In this document: piece by piece, positions 25,215 to 33,510 of the stretch
How the letters are laid out: each line of letters starts with the position of its first letter
How positions within the stretch are numbered: the first letter of the stretch is position 1
NCBI RefSeq assembly: GCF_015207705.1
Contig: NZ_JADEWI010000010.1
Span: 62,001 to 126,000, forward strand
From: Nostoc sp. LEGE 06077
GTDB lineage: Bacteria; Cyanobacteriota; Cyanobacteriia; Cyanobacteriales; Nostocaceae
Direction: 5' to 3'
DNA length: 64,000 bases
Notes under the pieces: model-generated
What the model saw: only the letters and a program-made list of their open reading frames with translations
Told to the model about the DNA's origin: nothing
The model's database searches: none
Program-made: the position numbers and the translations under genes

Positions 25215-26243
25215 ATGGATGCATTACTGCACAATTTCGTTGCAGATATGTATGGGCCGAACTTTCTGCTATTGTATGGTATTGTTATCATCGCAACTTT
25301 GTTATTGTGTGGGCGACTAGCCCAAGATCCGACAAAAAATCAGCCTTTACCATTAATTCCGGCGGAACCAGATCCTTACAAAATCGCTTACTTGCGTTCT
25401 CAAGCAAAAGGAATTGCTCATTTAGTATTATTCAACTTGGTGCAGCAGGGTTATTTGCAAGTTAGCGGACAGACTATTAGCAAAATACCCAGCCATCCTG
25501 ATACATCAAATTTAGAGCCAATAGAAAAGCAAGTATTGGAAAGGTTTTCGGAACCTGCTACAGCTAAAATATCCCTTTTGCTGGCTACCGAGTGTGTACA
25601 GTCATTCTGCATTGCTTATCAAGAACAGTTGCATGATGAGAAATTACTGTATGCAGGTAAATGGCAAATACGCAACGTTAAAGTTAGCTTAATTGGGGCG
25701 ATGCTGATTTTGAGCTTAGGCGGTTATAAATTGCTGATAGCTTTGGATAAAGGACGCTATAACGTTAGTTTTTTGATAGTTATGGGTGTATGTTCTATTA
25801 TCTATCTGCTGTGGTTTGTGAGTAAGCACCATTCGCCCCTAAGTCATCTGGGAAAAAGGTATCTACAACAACTTCAAACAACCTTCGCGCAACTCATAAA
25901 AAAAGCTAGATATCATATTCCTTCTCTATTTGACTACAACCTGTTAATAGCAATCTTTGGTGTAGAGGCTCTTGCTGGTACTTCCTACGATTCCTATTAC
26001 AAAGCATTCTTTCCACCTACTTATTCTGTAAAAATAAGTAGCCGCAGCACTAGCAGATCATCTAATCGTTCAAGTGGTAGTAGTTCTGGTGGTAGTTCAT
26101 GCAGCAGCGGTAGTTCTGGATGTAGTTCGTACAGTAGTAGTTCATGCAGTAGCGGTAGTTCTGGCGACAGTTCATGCAGCAGTGGTAGTTCCTGCGGTAG
26201 TTCTTGTGGTGGTGGTTGTGGTGGTTGTGGCGGTGGAGACTAG
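25215..26243 (+). CDS. TIGR04222-like membrane protein with Cys/Ser-rich tail (copy 1)
   Basis: A 342-residue protein. A first membrane helix (FLLLYGIVIIATLLLCG, about 17-33) is followed by the conserved core QPLPLIPAEPDPYKIAYLRS and a winged-helix-like soluble domain (to about 150), then two membrane helices (about 158-175 and 185-203). About residues 275-342 are a low-complexity tail of Ser, Gly and 8 Cys in SSC/SSGC repeats, ending GGGCGGCGGGD. Proteins of this family occur beside DUF692 (MNIO) enzymes, as here two genes downstream. MNIOs modify cysteines in peptide substrates, so the tail is a plausible substrate and the rest a membrane-tethering scaffold; this is inference. Confidence 0.8.
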   Translation: MDALLHNFVADMYGPNFLLLYGIVIIATLLLCGRLAQDPTKNQPLPLIPAEPDPYKIAYLRSQAKGIAHLVLFNLVQQGYLQVSGQTISKIPSHPDTSNLEPIEKQVLERFSEPATAKISLLLATECVQSFCIAYQEQLHDEKLLYAGKWQIRNVKVSLIGAMLILSLGGYKLLIALDKGRYNVSFLIVMGVCSIIYLLWFVSKHHSPLSHLGKRYLQQLQTTFAQLIKKARYHIPSLFDYNLLIAIFGVEALAGTSYDSYYKAFFPPTYSVKISSRSTSRSSNRSSGSSSGGSSCSSGSSGCSSYSSSSCSSGSSGDSSCSSGSSCGSSCGGGCGGCGGGD

Positions 26244-26313
26244 AGAGGATGTCGTCAAGACTTGGACGACAAATGTCATACAACAGGCTGTCTGAAGAAT
26301 TGAGACTGAAAGA

Positions 26314-27366
26314 ATGTTCGATAAACCTGTACCAAGCACAATTACAAAATCGGTAATACTCAAGTTACTGATTATTTCAGTGGCGATAGGTTTAGTGGTG
26401 GCGATCGCAACAATAGTACCAGATATGCCTGATCCTGATTTTCTGCTTTTCTATGGTGCTATTGTGACCATCACAGTGCTAGTAAGTAGTCAGCTAGTGC
26501 AAGATCCCACACAAAATCAACCTTTACCGTTAATTCCGGCTGAACCAGATCCTTACAAAATTGCTTACCTGCGTTCTCAAGAAATGGGAGTAGCAAAGGT
26601 AGCAGTGATGGACTTGTCACAACGCGGTTATTTACAAATCACGGAAGAGTTTATTCAGCAAGCAGAAAATCATCCTGATGTATCTCTGTTAACAACCATA
26701 CAACGTGAAGCATTTGATTGGTTTACTACACCAACAACACCAAGAACATCTGGATGGTTATTAGCCAGACAATTGCAGCCACACTGCAAAGTTTATCAGC
26801 AGCAACTCCTAAATGAACAACTACTAACTTCCGATAACCTGAAAGCGAGAACAGAGTTAATCAAATGGATAGGGGCTTCTATCATTGTCGGTTTGGGCGG
26901 CTTTAAGTTGGTAATAGCTTCGTTACATAATCGCAATAATATGGGTTATCTCGTGCTGATGGGAATATTCTCGTTTTACTTTCTTCAGAATGCCTGTCAG
27001 ATAACTCAACATAGAAGTCTACTAGGGGTAGAGTACCTGAAACAACTAGAAGCCACATTCAAGCAATTAAAACAAAAAATTCAAGCTGATATCCCGGAAG
27101 CAACTTTCGCACAGTTAAAACAAAAAGTAGAAATTGGCATTCCTTCCGAGTTTGAATATAACTTGGCTGTAGCACTCTACGGTTTTGATTTACTTGCAGG
27201 AACTCGCTACGACAAATATCAAAATATTTTTGTCCCCATGAGAACTACTACCAGTAGTCAAAATAGTAGTTCTGGCGGCTGTGGCGGAGGTGGCTGTAGT
27301 GGCGGTTGTAGCGGTTCCTGCGGTGGTGGTGGATGTGGGGGTTGTGGTGGATGTGGTGGAGACTAA
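26314..27366 (+). CDS. TIGR04222-like membrane protein with Cys/Gly-rich tail (copy 2)
   Basis: A 350-residue paralogue of the preceding gene (shared block QPLPLIPAEPDPYKIAYLRS). It has an extra N-terminal helix (SVILKLLIISVAIGLVVAIA) and a tail of mainly Gly with 7 Cys (GGCGGGGCSGGCSGSC, ending GGCGGCGGD). Around residues 245-278 a 16-residue unit is duplicated in tandem: EATFKQLKQKIQADIP then EATFAQLKQKVEIGIP. The DUF692 gene starts six bases after its stop, implying one operon. The tails of the two copies differ (Ser-rich versus Gly-rich), as expected of diverging substrates or metal-binding tails. Confidence 0.8.
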   Translation: MFDKPVPSTITKSVILKLLIISVAIGLVVAIATIVPDMPDPDFLLFYGAIVTITVLVSSQLVQDPTQNQPLPLIPAEPDPYKIAYLRSQEMGVAKVAVMDLSQRGYLQITEEFIQQAENHPDVSLLTTIQREAFDWFTTPTTPRTSGWLLARQLQPHCKVYQQQLLNEQLLTSDNLKARTELIKWIGASIIVGLGGFKLVIASLHNRNNMGYLVLMGIFSFYFLQNACQITQHRSLLGVEYLKQLEATFKQLKQKIQADIPEATFAQLKQKVEIGIPSEFEYNLAVALYGFDLLAGTRYDKYQNIFVPMRTTTSSQNSSSGGCGGGGCSGGCSGSCGGGGCGGCGGCGGD

Positions 27367-27372
27367 AAAATT

Positions 27373-28206
27373 ATGTTATCTCAACTTCCTACTTTGGGTG
27401 TCGGGTTGGGTTTTCGAGAACCATTCAAAAGTGATTTGTTTCTCAACCGTCACCAAGTGGACTTTCTCGAAATTGTGGCAGAACATTATCTTGATGCACC
27501 AGTACAAAAACAACAAGAGTTAGAAATACTGGCTGCACATTTCCCGATAATTCCCCACGCCATTAATTTGTCGCTGGGTAGTGCGGAAGGTTTAGATACA
27601 GATTATTTAGGCAAACTTGCAACCTTAATTAAACAACTTAACCCGCCTTGGTGGAGTGAACATATTTGTTTTACCAAAGCTGGCGGTGTGGATATTGGGC
27701 ATTTGTCACCACTACCTTACACCAAAGAGGCGGTAGATATACTCTGTCGCAATATTGCCGAAGTGCGACGCTTTGTTGATGTGCCGTTAATTCTGGAAAA
27801 TATTACCTATATGGTAAAACTTCCTGGTGCAGAGATGACCGAAGCGCAGTTTTTGGCAGAAGTGGTAGAACGTGCTGACTGTGGGTTGCTGTTGGATGTA
27901 ACGAATTTACATACCAATGCGGTGAATTATGGTTATGATGTGCAAGATTTTCTCCATGATTTACCGTGGGAACGTGTTGTACAGTTGCATTTCGTCGGCG
28001 GACATTGGCATGATGGGGTATTAATTGATAGTCATTCCCAGTCAACACCCCCGGAAGTTTGGCAAATAATGGAGGAAGTTGTAGCCCGTATTCCCGTGAA
28101 AGGGATAGTGTTAGAACGGGATGAAAATTTACCTCCGTTTTCAGAAATAGCCCAAGAATTGGATACAGCACGAAAAATTGGTAGGAGTTATCAAAGATGG
28201 GGTTAG
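27373..28206 (+). CDS. DUF692 / MNIO family multinuclear iron oxidase
   Basis: A 277-residue TIM-barrel enzyme of the DUF692 (MNIO) family, whose characterised members MbnB, TglH and ChrH use two or three iron ions and O2 to remodel cysteines or neighbouring residues of ribosomal peptides. The conserved metal-binding positions are all present: Glu33 and Glu37-His38 region (FLEIVAEHY), His62 (PHAINLSLGS), His97 (SEHICF), Glu142-Asn143 (ILENITY), Asp175, Asn178 and His180 (LLDVTNLHTNA), His206, His211 and His213 (QLHFVGGHWHDG), Glu248. It overlaps the next gene by 10 bases. The two Cys-rich membrane proteins immediately upstream are the obvious candidate substrates. Confidence 0.92.
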   Translation: MLSQLPTLGVGLGFREPFKSDLFLNRHQVDFLEIVAEHYLDAPVQKQQELEILAAHFPIIPHAINLSLGSAEGLDTDYLGKLATLIKQLNPPWWSEHICFTKAGGVDIGHLSPLPYTKEAVDILCRNIAEVRRFVDVPLILENITYMVKLPGAEMTEAQFLAEVVERADCGLLLDVTNLHTNAVNYGYDVQDFLHDLPWERVVQLHFVGGHWHDGVLIDSHSQSTPPEVWQIMEEVVARIPVKGIVLERDENLPPFSEIAQELDTARKIGRSYQRWG

Positions 28207-28784
28207 CACAAACCCAGCAAGTTTTAGCCCAGCTTTATACTAATACTGAATTTCGAGAGCGTTTTTTTGCCAACCCGCAAGCGGTGGGTGTGGAGTTTGG
28301 TTTGAGTGATGATGAAGCGCAGCAGTTAGCGGAAGTTTCATCGCAGGAAGTCAATATATTTGCCAATTCTCTCAAGTGGAAGCGGTTAGGGGAAATACGA
28401 GAATTGTTACCCAGAACAGCTAAGGCGTTGGGGAAAAATTTTAATACTTTGTTTTGGCGATATGCAGAGACTTATTTACCGACGGGAATAAAAAAACATC
28501 GGGATGATGCGATCGCTTTTGCTAACTTTATTAATAACGCTGCACAAAAGGAAGAACTCGCACCAGTTTGGGTAAGTGATTTAGTCCGCTACGAAAAAGC
28601 TTGGCTACTCGCTTATGAACCTGGGAAATGCTTGAAATTCTGTTGGTTGCGTTACGCTGTTCATCGTGATTTTACGGCAAAACCAACTTTAGCAATATGG
28701 TGGCGTTGGTCGGGGCGATCGCAATTACGTCATATAATATTACCTCACGCAGAGGCGCGGAGAGTATCAGGAGTTGTAGATTAG
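28197..28784 (+). CDS. Putative MNIO partner protein
   Basis: A 195-residue soluble protein starting inside the DUF692 gene (10-base overlap), so translation is coupled. MNIO enzymes normally need a partner (MbnC-like, TglI-like or DUF2063 type) that recognises the peptide. Position, size and a helical N-terminus (QQVLAQLYTNTEFRERFFAN, resembling a substrate-recognition helix) fit that role, but I cannot assign it to a named partner family. The last about 20 residues (SQLRHIILPHAEARRVSG) are encoded by DNA resembling the intergenic repeat CCTCACGCAGAGGCGCGGAG, so the natural C-terminus may have been replaced. Confidence 0.7.
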   Translation: MGLAQTQQVLAQLYTNTEFRERFFANPQAVGVEFGLSDDEAQQLAEVSSQEVNIFANSLKWKRLGEIRELLPRTAKALGKNFNTLFWRYAETYLPTGIKKHRDDAIAFANFINNAAQKEELAPVWVSDLVRYEKAWLLAYEPGKCLKFCWLRYAVHRDFTAKPTLAIWWRWSGRSQLRHIILPHAEARRVSGVVD

Positions 28785-28791
28785 TTTACTC

Positions 28792-29223
28792 ATGAATAAA
28801 ATAGACCGCCAGAGGGAACATCAAGCCAATGAAAGAACTTTTTTAGCTTGGTTGAGAACTTCTATTGCTTTAATTGGGTTTGGTTTTGCCATTGCAAGGT
28901 TTGGTCTATTTTTACGCCAATTAAATACGGCAATTACGCAACAGGAACCAACAGTACATCCGCTATTTAACTCGGAAAATTTAGGAGTTGCTTTAGTAAT
29001 TGTGGGAGTAGGTGCGATCGCTTTAGCTGCTTGGCGATATAATCAGGTGTTCTGGCAAATTGAACGCGGTGACTATCGACCCAATCGTTTACCTGTTTGG
29101 TTTATCACCACAATTGTGATGATTTTAGGCTTGCTGAGTATTCCTTTACTATTTTTCCGAAATTATGTTACGCCGCGCCCATCTTTAATGTCGCCTCAAC
29201 CACAAACGAAAAATATTAGGTAA
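28792..29223 (+). CDS. DUF202 membrane protein
   Basis: A 143-residue inner membrane protein of the DUF202/YidH family. The N-terminal signature is RQREHQANERTFLAWLRTSI, followed by three hydrophobic segments (about 25-45, 66-85 and 103-123). The biochemical role of the family is unknown. It starts eight bases after the MNIO partner gene on the same strand, so it is likely in the same transcript, perhaps as a membrane component of the tail-modification system. This link is inferred from position only. Confidence 0.85.
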   Translation: MNKIDRQREHQANERTFLAWLRTSIALIGFGFAIARFGLFLRQLNTAITQQEPTVHPLFNSENLGVALVIVGVGAIALAAWRYNQVFWQIERGDYRPNRLPVWFITTIVMILGLLSIPLLFFRNYVTPRPSLMSPQPQTKNIR

Positions 29224-29684
29224 CAATCATTATTGTGTAATTCATAGATTAAGGCATATTTAAAAATTTAATTTTGTGCTTTTAAATATAATCAGCTAAA
29301 ATTTTAGAATAGATTAAACAATCAAATAAAGCTGGTTTTACATTAGAAATCAAATCCCGAACCTGTACCCCCACGAATGAGAAGTACTTGTTTGAAAGCC
29401 TTTGCTAGATATTCTTTTGGCGATTGAGTACATCGTTAATAGATATAAATAAATAAAGTATTTCGGATGAGATACTAAAGCTTACATTCACTATTTAGAG
29501 TCAAACTCAAAGCCCGCAAGTGGTCAATCAAATATTATCCTAACCAGGGATAATCCTACCTACATATATTGGATTTTCCAGTTAGATGCAGCTAACATGA
29601 AACACCAACTTCTAGGCTTTAACTATTTCTAATTAGTATCACAACGCTGTCTGATAGTGCCGTTTAAAGGCTAGGGCTACAATT
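29224..29684. other. Intergenic region upstream of nifJ
   Basis: About 460 bp, AT-rich. No gene is visible and I found no GTA-N8-TAC (NtcA-type) site. The nifJ promoter presumably lies here. Confidence 0.4.
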
Positions 29685-32600
29685 ATGAGTCAAACCTTTG
29701 CAACCATCGACGGGAATGAAGCTGTTGCCCGTGTTGCTTACAAATTAAATGAAGTAATTGCTATTTACCCTATCACCCCGTCTTCGGCAATGGGCGAATG
29801 GGCGGATGCGTGGTCAGCGGAAAGCCGCCCGAATCTTTGGGGTACGGTTCCCAGCGTTGTGCAGATGCAAAGTGAAGGCGGTGCGGCTGGTGCAGTGCAT
29901 GGGGCATTACAAACAGGTTCTCTGAGTACGACTTTTACGGCTTCTCAGGGGCTATTGTTGATGATTCCTAACCTCTACAAAATTGCTGGGGAACTGACTA
30001 GCACAGTTGTTCATGTGGCTGCACGTTCTTTGGCTACACACGCTTTATCCATTTTCGGCGACCATAGTGATTTAATGGCGGCGCGGGCGACTGGTTTTGC
30101 TTTGTTGTGTTCCGCTTCGGTACAGGAAAGTCACGACTTAGCGCTTATCGCCCATGCAGCTACCTTAGAAACTCGCGTCTCGTTCATGCACTTCTTTGAC
30201 GGGTTCCGCACGTCTCATGAAGTGCAGAAGGTGATGTTACTCTCCGATGACGAGATTAAATCGCTCATTCCCGACGAATTAATTTTAGAACACCGCGCCC
30301 GTGCTTTAACTCCAGACCATCCTGTGTTACGTGGTACAGCCCAAAACCCTGATGTTTACTTCCAATCAAGAGAAGGCGCGAACTCCTACTACAACGCCTG
30401 TCCAGAGATTGTGCAGAACATCATGGATAAATTTGGCGATCGCACAGGAAGATACTACCGCATTTTTGAATATCACGGTGCGGAAGATGCAGAACGGGTA
30501 ATTGTCATCATGGGTTCTGGTTGTGAAACCGTCCATGAAACTGTTGATTATCTCAACGCTGCTGGGGAAAAAGTGGGCGTGGTGAAAGTACGCCTCTACC
30601 GTCCCTTTGATGTCCAAAGGTTTGTGGAAATGTTACCAGAAAGTGTACAAGCGATCGCGGTTTTAGACCGCACTAAAGAAGCAGGTAGCGCCGGCGAACC
30701 ACTATATCTGGATGTCGTCGCTGCTATTCACGAAATCCGTGCTGAACGCGGTAGTGGTAGAGACAAAGTTCCATCTGTGACTGTTGCTGCGCGTGGTAGT
30801 GGTAGAGACAAAGTTCCATCTGTAACTGTTGCTGCGCGTGGTAGTGGTAGAGATAAACTTCCATCTGTAATTGTTGGTGGACGTTACGGCCTTTCCTCTA
30901 AGGAGTTTACTCCGGCGATGGTGAAGGCCGTCTTCGACAACCTCGCCCAACCAACACCCAAAAATCATTTCACTGTGGGTATTCACGACGATGTTACCCA
31001 CACTTCCCTCAATTTTGACCCCGATTTTTCCATCGAACCCGATAACGTCGTCCGGGCGATGTTTTACGGGTTGGGTTCCGATGGTACAGTAGGGGCGAAT
31101 AAAAACTCCATCAAAATTATCGGTGAGGGAACCGATAACTACGCCCAAGGTTACTTTGTCTACGACTCGAAAAAATCCGGCTCGATGACCGTTTCTCACC
31201 TGCGGTTCGGTCCGCAACCCATTCATTCGACTTACCTGATAGACAAAGCCAATTTTATTGGCTGTCACCATTGGGTATTTCTAGAAAAGATAGATATACT
31301 GCAAACGGCTGCAACCGGGGCGACCATTTTATTAAACAGTCCCTTTGATAAAGAGACTGTTTGGCGAAATCTTCCCCCAAAAGTGCGCCAGCAAATTTTA
31401 GATAAGCAGCTGAAATTGTATGTCATTAACGCCAACCAAGTTGCCCGCGACAGTGGGATGGGGGGACGCATCAATACAATTATGCAAGTATGTTTCTTTG
31501 CTTTAGCCGGGGTTTTACCACAAGCAGAAGCGATCGCCAAAATTAAAAAGGCGATCGAAAAAACATACAGTAAGAAAGGTGCAGATATCGTCCGCATGAA
31601 TATGCAAGCGGTGGATATGACACTAGATAATCTGCATCAAGTCCAAATTCCCACCGCCGAACAAGGTAAATGGCTAGATGAGGAATTATTCTCGACAACT
31701 TCCTTATGTGTAACTGCACCCGAATTTATCCAAGAAGTATTGGGTAAAATCATGGTTTGGCAAGGTGATGACTTACCTGTCAGCGCCTTACCCCCAGATG
31801 GAACCTTCCCCACAGGGACAGCCAAATGGGAAAAACGCAACGTCGCCCAAGAAATCCCTGTATGGGAACCGGATGTCTGCGTACAATGCAGTAAATGTGT
31901 GATGGTTTGTCCGCACAGCGCCATTCGTGCTAAAGCTTATGCAGAAAGTGAGTTAGCTGATGCACCACAGGCTTTTAAGTCAGTAAATGCTAAAGATAAA
32001 GATTTTAATCATCAAAAATTTACTATTCAAGTTGCTCCCGAAGATTGTACAGGTTGCGCTATTTGTGTAGATATTTGTCCTGCTAAAAATAAATCTGAAC
32101 CTGGTAAAAAAGCCATTAATATGGCGCAGCAACTACCTTTAAGAGAACAAGAAAGAGAAAATTGGGATTTCTTTTTAAATTTACCCAATCCTGACCGCAG
32201 AAATTTAAAATTAAACCAAATTAGTCAACAACAATTACAAGAACCATTATTTGAATTTTCTGGTGCTTGCGCTGGTTGTGGTGAGACACCTTATTTAAAA
32301 TTATTAACCCAATTGTTTGGCGATCGCGCTGTTATTGCCAACGCCACCGGCTGTTCTTCCATCTACGGAGGAAACCTCCCCACCACGCCTTGGACAACCA
32401 ACGCCGACGGACGCGGCCCCGCTTGGTCAAATAGTTTATTTGAAGATAACGCCGAATTTGGTTTTGGTTATCGCTTATCTATAGATAAACAAACAGAATT
32501 TGCCACCGAATTATTACAACAATTAGGCAGTGAATTAGGAGATAATTTAGTTCATTCCATCCTCAAAGCTGAACAAAAAACCGAAGCCGATATTTGGGAA

Positions 32601-33380
32601 CAACGAGAAAGAGTAGCTTTATTAAAAGAAAAATTAGATAAAATTCTCACTGACGAAATAGACCCTAACTTAATATCTAAAACCAAAATTCTCAAATCCC
32701 TCGCTGATTATTTAGTTAAAAAAAGCGTGTGGATTGTTGGCGGTGATGGTTGGGCGTATGATATTGATTTTGGTGGAATTGATCATGTGTTGGCAAGCGA
32801 TCGCAACGTCAATATTTTAGTAATGGATACAGAAGTATATTCTAATACTGGCGGTCAATCTTCAAAAGCCACACCCAAAGCAGCCGTAGCGAAATTTGCC
32901 GCCAGTGGTAAGCCTACACCCAAAAAAGATTTAGGCTTAATTGCCATGACCTACGGCAACGCCTACGTAGCCAGTGTAGCTTTAGGCGCAAAGGATGACC
33001 ACACCCTCAAAGCATTTTTAGAAGCCGAAGCTTACGACGGGCCATCATTAATTATTGCCTACAGCCATTGCATTGCCCACGGCATCAACATGACCACAGG
33101 CATGAATCACCAAAAAGCTTTGGTAGAATCAGGACGATGGTTGCTATATCGTTACAATCCCCTGCTACGCGAACAAGGTAAGAACCCCTTGCAATTAGAG
33201 CGTAGACGAGAAACAGCAAGTCAAGATACATCTGTAGAGCAATCAATGTATCAAGAAAATCGCTTTAAAATGCTTGCTAAGAGTAAACCAGAAATTGCCA
33301 AGCACTTATTACAACAAGCACAAGCCGAAGTCGATGCACGTTGGCAAATGTATCAATATTTAGCCCAACAGAATCTATAA
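29685..33380 (+). CDS. nifJ: NifJ, pyruvate:flavodoxin/ferredoxin oxidoreductase
   Basis: A 1231-residue single-chain PFOR that oxidises pyruvate to acetyl-CoA and CO2 and reduces flavodoxin or ferredoxin; in heterocystous cyanobacteria it supplies electrons in fermentation, iron limitation or N2 fixation. Domain I begins TFATIDGNEAVARVAYKLNE; the two ferredoxin-like clusters are CVQCSKCVMVCP and CTGCAICVDICP (about 735-800). The proximal cluster and TPP site are GACAGCGETPYLK, GGDGWAYDIDFGGIDHVL and MDTEVYSNTGGQSSKATP. About residue 355-399 is a triplicated 15-residue insertion absent from the usual family sequence (see the repeat entry). The enzyme otherwise looks intact. Upstream is an independent promoter region. 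Confidence 0.95.
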   Translation: MSQTFATIDGNEAVARVAYKLNEVIAIYPITPSSAMGEWADAWSAESRPNLWGTVPSVVQMQSEGGAAGAVHGALQTGSLSTTFTASQGLLLMIPNLYKIAGELTSTVVHVAARSLATHALSIFGDHSDLMAARATGFALLCSASVQESHDLALIAHAATLETRVSFMHFFDGFRTSHEVQKVMLLSDDEIKSLIPDELILEHRARALTPDHPVLRGTAQNPDVYFQSREGANSYYNACPEIVQNIMDKFGDRTGRYYRIFEYHGAEDAERVIVIMGSGCETVHETVDYLNAAGEKVGVVKVRLYRPFDVQRFVEMLPESVQAIAVLDRTKEAGSAGEPLYLDVVAAIHEIRAERGSGRDKVPSVTVAARGSGRDKVPSVTVAARGSGRDKLPSVIVGGRYGLSSKEFTPAMVKAVFDNLAQPTPKNHFTVGIHDDVTHTSLNFDPDFSIEPDNVVRAMFYGLGSDGTVGANKNSIKIIGEGTDNYAQGYFVYDSKKSGSMTVSHLRFGPQPIHSTYLIDKANFIGCHHWVFLEKIDILQTAATGATILLNSPFDKETVWRNLPPKVRQQILDKQLKLYVINANQVARDSGMGGRINTIMQVCFFALAGVLPQAEAIAKIKKAIEKTYSKKGADIVRMNMQAVDMTLDNLHQVQIPTAEQGKWLDEELFSTTSLCVTAPEFIQEVLGKIMVWQGDDLPVSALPPDGTFPTGTAKWEKRNVAQEIPVWEPDVCVQCSKCVMVCPHSAIRAKAYAESELADAPQAFKSVNAKDKDFNHQKFTIQVAPEDCTGCAICVDICPAKNKSEPGKKAINMAQQLPLREQERENWDFFLNLPNPDRRNLKLNQISQQQLQEPLFEFSGACAGCGETPYLKLLTQLFGDRAVIANATGCSSIYGGNLPTTPWTTNADGRGPAWSNSLFEDNAEFGFGYRLSIDKQTEFATELLQQLGSELGDNLVHSILKAEQKTEADIWEQRERVALLKEKLDKILTDEIDPNLISKTKILKSLADYLVKKSVWIVGGDGWAYDIDFGGIDHVLASDRNVNILVMDTEVYSNTGGQSSKATPKAAVAKFAASGKPTPKKDLGLIAMTYGNAYVASVALGAKDDHTLKAFLEAEAYDGPSLIIAYSHCIAHGINMTTGMNHQKALVESGRWLLYRYNPLLREQGKNPLQLERRRETASQDTSVEQSMYQENRFKMLAKSKPEIAKHLLQQAQAEVDARWQMYQYLAQQNL
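30747..30881 (+). repeat. Three tandem 45 bp repeats inside nifJ encoding RGSGR units
   Basis: Three in-frame copies of a 45 bp unit (30747, 30792 and 30837) encode RGSGRDKVPSVTVAA twice and RGSGRDKLPSVIVGG once. Copies 1 and 2 are nearly identical in DNA. The insertion lies between VVAAIHEI and GGRYGLSSKEFTPAM, a surface-loop position of the PFOR fold. Each copy contains RGSGR, the active pentapeptide of PatS and HetN. Confidence 0.95.
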
Positions 33381-33510
33381 AAACACGGTCTTAACCAAGC
33401 AAAAGTAATAGGAGAGGAGTTTCTTAAAAACCTATTTTGTAGCTATACAAATATCCTAAGATCGGATAAAGTAGCAATTACTTAGCTTGTATAGCCACAT
33501 AAATAGTTAA

